NCBI RefSeq assembly: GCF_037969725.1 | Contig: NZ_CP150203.1 | Span: 5,934,501-5,998,500, forward strand | Length of the DNA stretch: 64,000 nt | Source of the DNA: Paenibacillus sp. FSL W8-0426 | GTDB lineage: Bacteria; Bacillota; Bacilli; Paenibacillales; Paenibacillaceae | Direction: 5' to 3' | In this document: positions 9,882 to 18,813 of the stretch, piece by piece | Layout of the letters: every line of letters starts with the position of its first letter | How positions within the stretch are numbered: position 1 is the first letter of the stretch | Translations under genes and position numbers: made by a program | The notes under the pieces: generated by a model | Databases searched by the model: none | Told to the model about the DNA's origin: nothing | Seen by the model: only the letters and a program-made list of their open reading frames with translations

Positions 9882-9926
9882 CGTATCGTCCTCCTCATGC
9901 ATCAGAATCATTGCCAAACGTACGGA

Positions 9927-10679
9927 CTAGCGGGCCATCCAGCCTCCGTCAACGTTAAGCATATGTCCATTCAAGTAATCCGAGGCTGCGGAAGCAAGGA
10001 ATACGACCGGACCTTTCAAATCCTCCGGCGTTCCCCAGCGGCCGGCCGGAATACGTGCCGTAATGTCGTTGTAGCGCTGCTCATCGGCGCGAATCTGGCT
10101 TGTATTGTCCGTCACCATGTATCCAGGCGCAATCGCGTTAACCTGCACGCCTTTGCCTGCCCATTCATTCGCAAATGCTTTGGTCAGGCCCGCTACGCCA
10201 TGTTTGCTTGCCGTGTATCCCGGCACGTTGATTCCGCCCTGATAGGACAGCATCGACGCGATGTTGATGATTTTCCCGCTGCCGCGTTCCATCATATGTC
10301 TGCCTGCCAATTGGCTCAGGAAAAAGACCGTGTTCAGGTTCAAACCAATAACATCATGCCAGTCCTGCTTGGCATGGTCCGCAGCCGGCGTCCGGCGAAT
10401 GATACCGGCATTGTTGACCAAAATGTCGATCTTGCCTTGAAAGGACAATGCCTTTTCGAAAACATCCGCAAGCTCGTCCTCACGGCTCAAATCGGCTTTA
10501 AGCAAATAAGCCTTACGTCCAAGCGCCTCTATGGCGCGGGCTGTCTCCTCGGACGACGAATAGGAGGCCAGCACGACGTCCGCTCCCGCTTCGGCAAGCC
10601 CGATCGCCATCCCTTGTCCTAAACCTCCTGTAGTACCGGTAACCATTGCCACTTTTCCATTCAAATCAAATGGGTTCAT
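9927..10679 (-). CDS. kduD: 2-dehydro-3-deoxy-D-gluconate 5-dehydrogenase (KduD-type SDR)
   Basis: 250-aa classical short-chain dehydrogenase that reduces 2,5-diketo-3-deoxygluconate to 2-keto-3-deoxygluconate in pectin/uronate catabolism. The TGTTGGLGQG cofactor motif is at 14-23, NNAG is near residue 90, the catalytic Ser lies in IASML, and YTASK is near 155. C-terminal DGGWMAR is typical of KduD. The pairing with kduI in one operon supports KduD over a generic gluconate dehydrogenase. Confidence 0.9.
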   Translation of the reverse strand: MNPFDLNGKVAMVTGTTGGLGQGMAIGLAEAGADVVLASYSSSEETARAIEALGRKAYLLKADLSREDELADVFEKALSFQGKIDILVNNAGIIRRTPAADHAKQDWHDVIGLNLNTVFFLSQLAGRHMMERGSGKIINIASMLSYQGGINVPGYTASKHGVAGLTKAFANEWAGKGVQVNAIAPGYMVTDNTSQIRADEQRYNDITARIPAGRWGTPEDLKGPVVFLASAASDYLNGHMLNVDGGWMAR

Positions 10680-10776
10680 GATGGATTCCTCCGCATGTTA
10701 TAAGATGCAAATCAAATGGTTGAACGTTCTAGCTGCAGGCGAACATGCCGCGCAGCAGCTTCGAACAAAGAGATCG

Positions 10777-11535
10777 TCAACTGCCATTGTCCACGCGGAC
10801 GCCGCTCTGCTCATACAAGGCCGCCGTATCGGCATCCAGCCGGCTGTCGGTGATGATGCAATCCAGTTCCGAGCAATGCGCAAACGTGCGCAAGGCGAAC
10901 TGCCCGAATTTGTGATGGTCAACGACGCCATAGACCTGCTGGGAAGCCGAGATCATCGCTTTCTTTAACGGAACCAGATCTCCCGTATAGATGGACAGGC
11001 CAAACTCCGGATGAACTGCCGTTGTGGAAATAAACGCTTTATGAATGTTAAGCCCCGATATAAAAGCCGCCGTATCGTCCCCCACCAGCATGTTTCTGAC
11101 CCGGGCCCCGCCCGGAACGACAAGACGAATCTGTTCCTTCTTGGTGAGCTCGGCAATGATGAACAGATCGTTCGTGATGACCGTCAGCGGCTGGTTGTCC
11201 AACCGCTTGGCCATTTCGAGCGTTGTGCTCCCCCCATCGAGAGCGATGATATCGCCCATCTGGATATAACCAAGCGCCCGCTCGGCAATCTCCGATTTTT
11301 CCGGTTGGTGCTTTTCGTTTACGCTGCGCATGTTGAGAATGCCATACTGGTCATTCTGGGCCAACATGGCACCCCCGTGCACCCGCACAAGCAAGCCCAT
11401 GCTCTCCAGTTTGTCCAGGTCTTCCCGCACCGTTTTGCCGGTCACCTGCAGCAGGTCGCTCAGATCGCTAACGGTCACTTCCTGGCGCTCCAGCAGTGCT
11501 TCCATAATTTTTTCATGTCTTTTCAGTGAGTTCAT
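10777..11535 (-). CDS. DeoR-family transcriptional regulator of the kdu operon
   Basis: 252-aa regulator. The N-terminal DeoR winged helix (about residues 1-57) includes VSDLSDLLQVTGKTVREDL as helix-turn-helix. The C-terminal DeoR sensor domain has the sugar-phosphate-binding ALDGGSTTLEMA loop. It lies inside the operon between kduI and kduD, so it probably represses the operon and responds to a pathway intermediate. The ATG at 11535 follows AGGAAG at 9 bases; a start at 11556 is less well supported. The 97-bp gap to kduD contains no terminator. Confidence 0.9.
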   Translation of the reverse strand: MNSLKRHEKIMEALLERQEVTVSDLSDLLQVTGKTVREDLDKLESMGLLVRVHGGAMLAQNDQYGILNMRSVNEKHQPEKSEIAERALGYIQMGDIIALDGGSTTLEMAKRLDNQPLTVITNDLFIIAELTKKEQIRLVVPGGARVRNMLVGDDTAAFISGLNIHKAFISTTAVHPEFGLSIYTGDLVPLKKAMISASQQVYGVVDHHKFGQFALRTFAHCSELDCIITDSRLDADTAALYEQSGVRVDNGS

Positions 11536-11595
11536 ATCGATCAACTTCCTATGCAAACATAATAATTTCGGATTCGGGCCGAAGCGGAAGCTGTC

Positions 11596-12435
11596 CTATT
11601 TCAGATCTTTCATCGCCACGCCGTCCATGTCTTCGAACGTTTGGTTCTCGCCGGCCATCGCCCAACAGAACGTATAGCTGCTCGTACCGACGCCGCTGTG
11701 AATGGACCAGCTTGGAGAAATGATCGCCTGACGGTCCCGTACGACCAAATGCCGCGTCTCTTGCGGTTCTCCCATCATGTGGAATACCACCGCGTCTTCC
11801 GGCAGGTTAAAGTACAAGTATACTTCAGAACGGCGATTGTGGGTATGCGCAGGCATCGTGTTCCACATGTTGCCCTTGTCGAGTTCCGTAATGCCCATCA
11901 CCAGCTGACAGCTTTTGATCCCGCCTTCTCCTTGGTGGATGTAGCGGTAGATTGTGCGTTCGTTGGAACTCTCGATGCTGCCCAGATGGTTCGGCTGAGC
12001 CTGCTCTTGCGTCGCTTTTGTGGTCGGATACGTATGGTGTGCAGGCGTGGACACAAAGTAGAACTGCGCCGCATCTTCTTGCCCGTTGCTTTTGAACACG
12101 ACTTCCTTAACGCCCCGGCCGATGTACAAGCATTCCTTCGCTCCGATCTCATAACCCTGGCCATCCGCCGTAACCGTGCCATGTCCACCTACGTTGATGA
12201 TACCGATCTCGCGGCGTTCCAGGAAAAAGTCTGTACCAATATCCTTCAGGTTAACTTCAAGCGTAATATCTTTTGATTTCGGGACAGCGCTTCCAACAAT
12301 ATAACGATCAACATGAGAATACACCGTAACGAGCTCATCGACAGCAAACAGCTGCTCCATCAGAAACTCTTCTCTCAATCTGGACGTGTCGTATTGCTTT
12401 ACTTCATTCGGATGAGCTGCATAACGATTTTGCAT
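11596..12435 (-). CDS. kduI: 5-dehydro-4-deoxy-D-glucuronate isomerase
   Basis: 279-aa cupin isomerase acting on 4-deoxy-L-threo-5-hexosulose uronate from pectin or other unsaturated uronides. The start MQNRYAAHPNEV matches the usual KduI N-terminus. Zinc ligands are visible in PAHTHNRRSEVYLYF and in the C-terminal SIHSGVGT. An in-frame start at 12480 is rejected because AAGGGA lies before the ATG at 12435 and family members begin there. It is the first gene of the operon, 60 bp ahead of the DeoR gene. Confidence 0.95.
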   Translation of the reverse strand: MQNRYAAHPNEVKQYDTSRLREEFLMEQLFAVDELVTVYSHVDRYIVGSAVPKSKDITLEVNLKDIGTDFFLERREIGIINVGGHGTVTADGQGYEIGAKECLYIGRGVKEVVFKSNGQEDAAQFYFVSTPAHHTYPTTKATQEQAQPNHLGSIESSNERTIYRYIHQGEGGIKSCQLVMGITELDKGNMWNTMPAHTHNRRSEVYLYFNLPEDAVVFHMMGEPQETRHLVVRDRQAIISPSWSIHSGVGTSSYTFCWAMAGENQTFEDMDGVAMKDLK

Positions 12436-12526
12436 GAAAACCATTCCCTTCATCTCATTAATAAGTTCGTATATGTTCATTTTAGTTCATTTTGTATCGT
12501 TTGTGTACCTTTTTTTGAATGTTGAA

Positions 12527-12573
12527 ATAAAAAAAGAAACCCTGCCTCCTCTTTCGAGGTAGACAGGGTTTCT
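12527..12573 (-). terminator. Terminator of the qox operon
   Basis: In the minus transcript AGAAACCCTG pairs with CAGGGTTTCT around an inner CCTC/GAGG stem, and a long T run follows. It also separates qoxD from the start of kduI. Confidence 0.92.
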
Positions 12574-12580
12574 GCATTCA

Positions 12581-12910
12581 TTAATGCGCTACAACGTTGT
12601 TCAGCATGATCCAAACGGATCCGACCACGATCGTCAGCATGATCAGCAATCCGAAGATCAGACCCATGACGTTCCAACGAGGCGACTTCTCTTCACGGAT
12701 ATGCATGAAGAAGAAGAGCTGCACGATGAATTGAAGTGCTGCCGTTACCAGTACGACAACCAACGTTCCGGTTTTGCCCATCATGTCGTTGAGTACAACC
12801 ACCAATGGGATGATTGTCAGGACGATGGACAGGATAAAACCGATGACATAAGACTTGAGCGAACCATGTTGCTCATGTCCATGGGCATCATGCGAGTTGT
12901 GCTGTGCCAT
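12581..12910 (-). CDS. qoxD: Cytochrome aa3 quinol oxidase subunit IV
   Basis: 109-aa membrane subunit with three hydrophobic helices (about residues 20-40, 48-70 and 80-103) after a His-rich N-terminus. FFFMHIREEKSPRWN is the typical subunit IV (CyoD/QoxD) segment. It assists assembly of the menaquinol oxidase. It starts one base after the qoxC stop codon and is last in qoxABCD. Confidence 0.92.
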   Translation of the reverse strand: MAQHNSHDAHGHEQHGSLKSYVIGFILSIVLTIIPLVVVLNDMMGKTGTLVVVLVTAALQFIVQLFFFMHIREEKSPRWNVMGLIFGLLIMLTIVVGSVWIMLNNVVAH

Positions 12911-12911
12911 C

Positions 12912-13532
12912 TTACATCACCCCCATCAGGTAGACGACCGACAGGAGGAAAATCCATACGACGTCCAAAAAGTGCCAGTACAAGCTGATCACGTTGACTT
13001 TACCGCGCGTAACGTCGGTAATGCCGCGTTTCTTCAGCTGGAACATCAAACCGATCATCCAGATCAGACCAAGCGAAACGTGAAGTCCGTGCGTACCCAC
13101 AAGGGTAAAGAACGCGCCGGAAGCTGCGCTAGTCGTGTAGTTGAAACCTTCGTGGATCATTTCGATAAACTCGGTAACCTCAAGCGCGATAAACCCTGCG
13201 CCGAGAAGAGCCGTAACGACCAACCAGCTGATCAACTGTTTCACTTTGCCTTGGTTCATGGCCAGAACGGCCAAACCGCTGGTAAATGAACTTGTTAACA
13301 AGATAAACGTTTCGGCGATAACCCCTGGCATTTTGATCAATTCTTCCAGCGTAGGACCGCCTGCCGTATTGTGGCGCAAAACGATGAACGTTGCGAACAA
13401 TACGGAGAACAGGATTACGTCGGAAATCAGGAAGAACCAGAAACCGAGTACTTTCAATTCTTGCGGGTCATGGTGACCGTGATCATGACCATGTGCATGG
13501 TCATGACCTTTCTTAGCGGCTGCTTGAGCCAT
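12912..13532 (-). CDS. qoxC: Cytochrome aa3 quinol oxidase subunit III
   Basis: 206-aa, five-helix subunit III of the heme-copper oxidase. A His-rich N-terminus (HDHAHGHDHGHHD) precedes helices that include GTHGLHVSLGLIWM and YWHFLDVVWIFL, the CyoC/QoxC signatures. The ATG overlaps the qoxB stop in TAATG, indicating translational coupling. Confidence 0.94.
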   Translation of the reverse strand: MAQAAAKKGHDHAHGHDHGHHDPQELKVLGFWFFLISDVILFSVLFATFIVLRHNTAGGPTLEELIKMPGVIAETFILLTSSFTSGLAVLAMNQGKVKQLISWLVVTALLGAGFIALEVTEFIEMIHEGFNYTTSAASGAFFTLVGTHGLHVSLGLIWMIGLMFQLKKRGITDVTRGKVNVISLYWHFLDVVWIFLLSVVYLMGVM

Positions 13533-15505
13533 TATACCGACCCCCTTAACGACGCCTCTTCGGTACGCTTAATTTCATCGACCGGAATGTAATAGTCCGT
13601 ATCGTAGGAGAATGAACGGGCAATCATGCAGATTCCGACGCCTGCGAGTCCAAGGATCGCCATCCACAACCATCCGAATACAAAACCGAAACCGGCGATG
13701 AACCAGAATACGGATTTGATGAAAGGAATGGCAGAGTTTTTAGGCATATGAATCGGCTCAAGCTTAGGCGCTGGCGGATTGATGCCTTTGCCGCGGCGTT
13801 GCTTCTCTTCCCACCATTCGTCCAGATCATTCACTTGCGGAGTTACCGCAAAGTTATATTCAGGCGCTGGCGATGGAATCGACCATTCGAGCGTACGGCC
13901 ATCCCATGGATCGCCGGAAGCTTTGAGCGATTTGTATTTGCGAATGCCGTCTGCGATTTGAGCAACCTGGAACAGGAAGCCGATACCCATCAGGAACGCT
14001 CCGATGGTGGATACGAAGTTCAGTTCCCACCAGCCAGTGTCCCAGCCATACGTGCTCAGACGACGTGTCATCCCCATCAGACCGACAGCGTACTGCGGCA
14101 TGAAGCAGATATAGAAACCAATGTTCCAGAACCAGAATGCCCATTTGCCCAGTTTCTCTTCGAGTTTGAAACCGAACATTTTTGGCCACCAGTAGTACAG
14201 ACCTGCGAAGTATCCGAATACTACACCACCGATCAACACTTGGTGGAAGTGGGCAATCAAGAAGTAACTGTTATGGAACTGGAAGTCAGCAGGAGCAACG
14301 GACAAGAGAACCCCAGTCATACCGCCGACGATAAAGCACGGAATAAATGCGATGGTCCACAACATCGGGGTAGCCATCTTGATTCTTCCTTTGTACAGCG
14401 TGAAGAGCCAGTTGAAGATCTTGACCCCCGTTGGGATCGCAATAAGCATTGTTGTCACTGCGAAGAACGCGTTGACATCGGCGCCCGAACCCATCGTGAA
14501 GAAGTGATGCGCCCACGTAAAGAAGGACAGGAACGCGATAATCAACATGGCGAATACCATGGATTTGTATCCAAACAGTTTTTTCTTCGCAAAGGTGCTT
14601 ACGACCTCGGAGAATACACCGAATGCCGGCAGGACCACGATGTATACCTCAGGGTGACCCCACATCCAGATCAAGTTGATGTACATCATCGGGTTGCCGC
14701 CCAGATCAAGCGTGAAGAAGTGCGCCCCGCCGAAGCGGTCCAGGAAGAGCAGCGCAAGGGTCACGGTCAGGATCGGGAAAGCAAACAGGATGATGATACA
14801 TGTGGAGAATACCGACCATGTAAACATCGGCATTTTCATCCAAGTCATGCCTGGCGCACGCATTTTGATGATGGTAACCAAGAAGTTGATACCGGTCGCC
14901 AGGGAACCGATACCGGATATCTGTATACCCCATATATAGAAGTTCTGTCCTACCCCCGGACTATGTGAAAGCTCCGATAGAGGCGGATAACTTAGCCATC
15001 CTGCGTCCGGCGAACCGCCGATAACGAAGGACAGGTTGAACAGCATTGCTCCCAGGAAGAACAACCAGAAGCTGAGTGCGTTCAGGAACGGAAATGCAAC
15101 GTCCCTTGCCCCGATCTGGAGCGGAACGATGACGTTAAACAAACCAAACATAAATGGCATCGCCATGAAGAGGATCATGATCGTACCATGTGTTGTAAAG
15201 ACTTGGTTATAGTGCTCGGGATGCAAGAAATCCATGTTTGGCATAGCCAGCTGAAGGCGCATCATCAATGCGTCCACGCCACCGCGGAACAACATGATGA
15301 TCGAAGCAAGGATATACATGATACCGATCTTTTTATGATCGACAGTTGTTAACCAGTTACGCCAGAGCCAGCCCCATTTTTTGAAATAAGTCAGCACCGC
15401 AACAATCGAGATCGTCGTAATACCGATCGCTACGTCCGCACCATAGATCAGCGGGTCGCCGGTTACGAAGAACTCGGATGCAAACTCCTTAATTCTGTCT
15501 AACAT
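13532..15505 (-). CDS. qoxB: Cytochrome aa3 quinol oxidase subunit I
   Basis: 657-aa catalytic subunit with heme a and the heme a3-CuB centre, reducing oxygen and pumping protons. WGHPEVYIVVLPAFG carries the CuB His and cross-linked Tyr, THHFFTMG-like WAHHFFTMGSG carries further CuB His ligands, and HFHQVLIGG carries heme ligands. Length and the C-terminal extension match the QoxB/CyoB quinol-oxidase type. It lies between qoxA (21-bp gap) and qoxC (1-base overlap). Confidence 0.97.
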   Translation of the reverse strand: MLDRIKEFASEFFVTGDPLIYGADVAIGITTISIVAVLTYFKKWGWLWRNWLTTVDHKKIGIMYILASIIMLFRGGVDALMMRLQLAMPNMDFLHPEHYNQVFTTHGTIMILFMAMPFMFGLFNVIVPLQIGARDVAFPFLNALSFWLFFLGAMLFNLSFVIGGSPDAGWLSYPPLSELSHSPGVGQNFYIWGIQISGIGSLATGINFLVTIIKMRAPGMTWMKMPMFTWSVFSTCIIILFAFPILTVTLALLFLDRFGGAHFFTLDLGGNPMMYINLIWMWGHPEVYIVVLPAFGVFSEVVSTFAKKKLFGYKSMVFAMLIIAFLSFFTWAHHFFTMGSGADVNAFFAVTTMLIAIPTGVKIFNWLFTLYKGRIKMATPMLWTIAFIPCFIVGGMTGVLLSVAPADFQFHNSYFLIAHFHQVLIGGVVFGYFAGLYYWWPKMFGFKLEEKLGKWAFWFWNIGFYICFMPQYAVGLMGMTRRLSTYGWDTGWWELNFVSTIGAFLMGIGFLFQVAQIADGIRKYKSLKASGDPWDGRTLEWSIPSPAPEYNFAVTPQVNDLDEWWEEKQRRGKGINPPAPKLEPIHMPKNSAIPFIKSVFWFIAGFGFVFGWLWMAILGLAGVGICMIARSFSYDTDYYIPVDEIKRTEEASLRGSV

Positions 15506-15526
15506 TGGGGGCCTCCTTTCGAATCA

Positions 15527-16516
15527 TTAGTTAGCACTTTTGCCCGGTGTAAGGGACGTATTCATGCTTTCGTGGTTCATTTTAGTCGTATTATCGCCGG
15601 CGCCTGCAGCTTCGTCCGAACTTCCATGATTGTGGGCGCCAGAGCCTTCGACGACATATTTGGTTACGATGTCCTGGAACAATCCTTCTGGGAAGGAGGA
15701 ATAGTAAGCCACATTGCTTGTTCCCGGTGTTGCCAGAGCATTGTATCCTTCTTGAGTGAGCGGCTGGGATTGCTGCTTCACTTCATTTACCCATTTGTCA
15801 AAATCTTCGTCTGAAGTCGCATTGACGTCAAAACGCATCTTGCCAAAATGTTCGCCGGTGAAGTTGGCGCCGGAGCCCCAGTACTTCCCTTCATGGTCGG
15901 CCTGCAAATACAGGGTCATCGCCATGCCCGACATCGTGTAAATCTGTCCGCCCAATTGCGGAATCCAGAACGAGTTCATCGGTGAATCCGCAGTGAGTTC
16001 GAATTTCACAGGTCGATCTGTCGGAATATTCACGGTGTTCACCGTAGCAATCCCCTGCTCCGGATACATGAACAACCATTTCCAATCCAAGGAAGATACC
16101 TGAATCGTAACGGGCGCTTTTTCCGAAGCCAGCGGCTTGGAAGGCTCAAGATCATACGTGTAACGAACGGTTACGATGGCAAGCAAACCAATGATAACGA
16201 TTGGAATGGTCCACCAAATGACCTCGGCTTTCGTGCTATGAGCCCAGTTCGGCTCATAAGCGTTTTTGTTGTCCGGTCTCTCGCGGTAACGCCATACGAT
16301 TACAGCAGACATAATCAGTACAGGAACGATAACGATCGCACAAAGAATGGTCGAAATCACGATCAGATCCCGCTGAGATGCACCGATAGGTCCCTTCGGA
16401 TCCAGAACAACGTACTGTCCGCCTGCCAGCATTGGCCAAACGATCAGTGCAATTGTAACCAACGTCAGGACAATCGGAATGATGACCCGGGTAAGCAACC
16501 TAGGTTTCTTGTTCAT
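15527..16516 (-). CDS. qoxA: Quinol oxidase subunit II
   Basis: 329-aa subunit II with an N-terminal hydrophobic segment, two transmembrane helices and a periplasmic-side cupredoxin domain. The CuA cysteine motif of cytochrome c oxidases is replaced by SGANFTGEHFGKM, so it accepts electrons from quinol. Unlike lipoprotein-type QoxA, the place where a lipobox cysteine is expected reads MLAGGQ, with Gly instead of Cys. The C-terminal tail is rich in Asn, Ser and His. GGAGAGGGG precedes the ATG. Confidence 0.94.
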   Translation of the reverse strand: MNKKPRLLTRVIIPIVLTLVTIALIVWPMLAGGQYVVLDPKGPIGASQRDLIVISTILCAIVIVPVLIMSAVIVWRYRERPDNKNAYEPNWAHSTKAEVIWWTIPIVIIGLLAIVTVRYTYDLEPSKPLASEKAPVTIQVSSLDWKWLFMYPEQGIATVNTVNIPTDRPVKFELTADSPMNSFWIPQLGGQIYTMSGMAMTLYLQADHEGKYWGSGANFTGEHFGKMRFDVNATSDEDFDKWVNEVKQQSQPLTQEGYNALATPGTSNVAYYSSFPEGLFQDIVTKYVVEGSGAHNHGSSDEAAGAGDNTTKMNHESMNTSLTPGKSAN

Positions 16517-16881
16517 CTTGATCCCCTCTCCTTAAATTCGCTAATACTAAAAAATTAGTATACTACTCTCTTCCTTCTAAAGATATCAGAAATGAGCAGG
16601 TTTTTTGTTCTTGTTAACAAATTTGTCGATTTTACACCCCAAATGTGTGAATTTTTTCTCACAAATCGCTTGCATGCTTGATATTTCCTTACAGTAAGAC
16701 TTCACATCCGAAGTTAAAAATACGCCACGGGTGAGTCATTCTTGGTCAGGACGAGCCCATACAAAAATAAAACCCTTTGCAGTCCCGTTGAATCATTCAA
16801 CGGATCCGCAAAGGGCTATTTGGGCTGGGATTCCGGAGACTCATCCAGCCTTATTATGTTCAAATCATTGAAGAATTATAA
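16517..16881. other. Intergenic region upstream of qoxA
   Basis: 365 bp without a gene. It contains the qoxA promoter region, a perfect TTGTTAACAA palindrome (16611-16620), a TGTGA/TCACA inverted repeat (16646-16663), and the terminator of the following small membrane-protein gene. AGTATACT near 16558 may overlap a -10 element. Confidence 0.5.
16763..16815 (-). terminator. Terminator of the small membrane-protein gene
   Basis: In the minus transcript an outer stem GCAAAGGG/CCCTTTGC encloses a second stem CCGTTGAAT/ATTCAACGG, followed by a T-rich stretch. Confidence 0.85.
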
Positions 16882-17145
16882 TCAATCGGCACCTTCATCT
16901 TCTTTTCGTGAGTGAACCAAACCAATCGATTTGGCAATAACGTAAATGAACACACTGCCTACAAGAAAACCGATCCCTACCATCAAGCCAAGGTTGCGGT
17001 CGTTAAATTCGTTCAAGTTGATCAGGCACATGACTACTCCCGCAATCAATGCCACCCAGGCCAAAACGGTCATCGTCAACACTGCGCGCCGCATGTTTCT
17101 GTCTTTGCGCTCCAACTGGCTTACCATTGCTGTCTTCGATGCCAT
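16882..17145 (-). CDS. Small two-helix membrane protein, function unknown
   Basis: 87-aa protein with a polar, basic N-terminus, two predicted membrane helices (about residues 20-43 and 52-72) and a charged C-terminus (HSRKEDEGAD). The ATG at 17145 follows AAGGAAG; earlier in-frame ATGs at 17166 and 17205 lack a comparable site. It has its own terminator and lies between qoxA and a beta-glucosidase operon without an obvious link. I do not recognise a family. Confidence 0.7.
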   Translation of the reverse strand: MASKTAMVSQLERKDRNMRRAVLTMTVLAWVALIAGVVMCLINLNEFNDRNLGLMVGIGFLVGSVFIYVIAKSIGLVHSRKEDEGAD

Positions 17146-17469
17146 AGTAAACACTTCCTTTTCCATTTTTGTAAGTGCTTCCTTTTCATCAATATACCAC
17201 ATCAATATGAGTTTTAGTCATAAAATGTTCAAATTATTTTCGTTTTTTGGACACTTTATTTCTTGTCGAACTATTGACAAATAAGATAGCCCCTGAAATA
17301 TTTATAACCCAAAAACCATCTCTTCATAACAACTTACGTTCCCTGGTCCTTGTCCAATTATGGAAAAGCGCTGAGCAAGCATGCCAAAAAAGGCAGAACC
17401 GCGGACGAACCGGATCCTGCCTCATGGCGAGACATGTGCTGTATAACATCCATTAACGCAATTCCAGCA
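17146..17469. other. Intergenic region between the small membrane protein and the GH1 gene
   Basis: 324 bp without a supported gene. It holds the upstream region of the small membrane-protein gene and the GH1 terminator at its right side. Nothing else is recognised. Confidence 0.5.
17386..17421 (-). terminator. Terminator of the GH95-GH1 operon
   Basis: In the minus transcript GGCAG and CTGCC enclose an inner CCG/CGG pair, followed by six T. Confidence 0.7.
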
Positions 17470-18813
17470 TTAACGGATTTCCAGCCAATTGTTTTTGATT
17501 ACGTTCTGGTACCAGTAGTAGCTCTCTTTGGGCGTGCGTTTCAATGTGCGGTAATCCACATGGATGAGCCCGAAACGCATGCGATACCCTTCTGCCCACT
17601 CAAAATTGTCCATAAGCGACCACGCCATGTACCCTTTGAGGTTGATCCCGTCGCTGATGATCCGGTGAATCTGGGCCAAATGCTGCTCATAATACGAGAT
17701 GCGGCGCTCGTCGTTGACGATGCCATTCTCGGGCTGATCGTTGATGCATGCACCGTTCTCGGTGATATACACTTCCACGTTTCCGTATTTTTGCAAATAG
17801 TGCATGAACTCGTACAAGCCGCGCGATTCGATCGGCCAGCCAATATCGGTACGCGTCAGACCCATGTTGAGTTCTTCCGATTGCAGCACGCCTGCTTCAG
17901 GGTTATACCGATTGATGCCCATGGTGTAATAATTAATGCCCAGCAGGTCAATCGGCTGCGAAATGATCTCCATGTCCCCATCCTGGATCGGTACCGTCGC
18001 CCCGGCTTGCTCGAACCAATCAACCATGAATTGCGGGTAGGAGCCTTTATAGATCGGGTCAAGGAACCAGTCCGTGTTCAGCGCGATAGAGCGATCGCAG
18101 GCAGCCTGGTCTTCCGGCGTTTTGCTGTAAGGCTCGGCCCAGCATACGTTCGGAGCGATCCCGATTTTGCCTGTCGTGCCGAGACGACGGAACGATTGGA
18201 CGGCTTTGCCGTGCGCAACGAGCAGGCCGTGGGCAACGTTCAGCGACGTTTGCAGGTCTTTGTTGCCCGGTGCGTGCACGCCCAGCAGATTGGACAGGAA
18301 CGCGATGCACCATGGCTCGTTGAACGTCAGCCAGAAGTTGATTTTGCCGGAGAACTCTTTGAAGATGACTTCCGCATATTTCACGAAAGCATCTACCGTT
18401 CTGCGGTTGCCCCAACCGCCGATGTCTTCGAGAACTTGCGGCAAATCCCAGTGATAGAGGGTGCAGAACGGTTCGATTCCCGCTTCAAGCAATTTATCGA
18501 CGAACCGATGGTAGAAATCCAGCCCTTCACGGTTGATCTCTCCATCCCCGTCCGGAATGATGCGCGGCCAAGCGATGGAGAACCGATACGTATTGATGCC
18601 CAGTTTCTTCATCAGTTCGATGTCTTCTTCATAACGATGGTAACCGTCGCATGCGATATCCCCGTTATCCCCGTTGAATACTTTACCCGGTGTACGCGCA
18701 AACGTATCCCAGATGGATACACCGCGTCCTCCCTCTTGTGCTGCGCCCTCTACTTGGTACGAAGCCGTAGCCGTCCCCCAGCGAAAGTCTTTCGGAAATT
18801 GAAAAATGGTCAT
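17470..18813 (-). CDS. GH1 beta-glucosidase
   Basis: 447-aa cytoplasmic family 1 glycosidase that hydrolyses terminal beta-glucosides or related beta-glycosides. The acid/base Glu is in TFNEPW near residue 163, the nucleophile Glu in YITENG near residue 353, and the N-terminal [19 protein letters not shown] motif is typical. The start overlaps the stop of the GH95 gene (ATGA), so the two enzymes are translationally coupled. There is no signal peptide, so it acts on imported oligosaccharides. A BglA/BglB-type non-phosphorylated substrate is more likely, since no PTS gene is nearby. Confidence 0.94.
   Translation of the reverse strand: MTIFQFPKDFRWGTATASYQVEGAAQEGGRGVSIWDTFARTPGKVFNGDNGDIACDGYHRYEEDIELMKKLGINTYRFSIAWPRIIPDGDGEINREGLDFYHRFVDKLLEAGIEPFCTLYHWDLPQVLEDIGGWGNRRTVDAFVKYAEVIFKEFSGKINFWLTFNEPWCIAFLSNLLGVHAPGNKDLQTSLNVAHGLLVAHGKAVQSFRRLGTTGKIGIAPNVCWAEPYSKTPEDQAACDRSIALNTDWFLDPIYKGSYPQFMVDWFEQAGATVPIQDGDMEIISQPIDLLGINYYTMGINRYNPEAGVLQSEELNMGLTRTDIGWPIESRGLYEFMHYLQKYGNVEVYITENGACINDQPENGIVNDERRISYYEQHLAQIHRIISDGINLKGYMAWSLMDNFEWAEGYRMRFGLIHVDYRTLKRTPKESYYWYQNVIKNNWLEIR

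Noticed and set aside
16646..16663. TGTGA/TCACA inverted repeat upstream of qoxA as a Rex or FNR site
   Set aside because: The half-sites are 8 bases apart, but FNR/CRP-type sites and the core of Rex sites need 6. I therefore describe it only as an inverted repeat.
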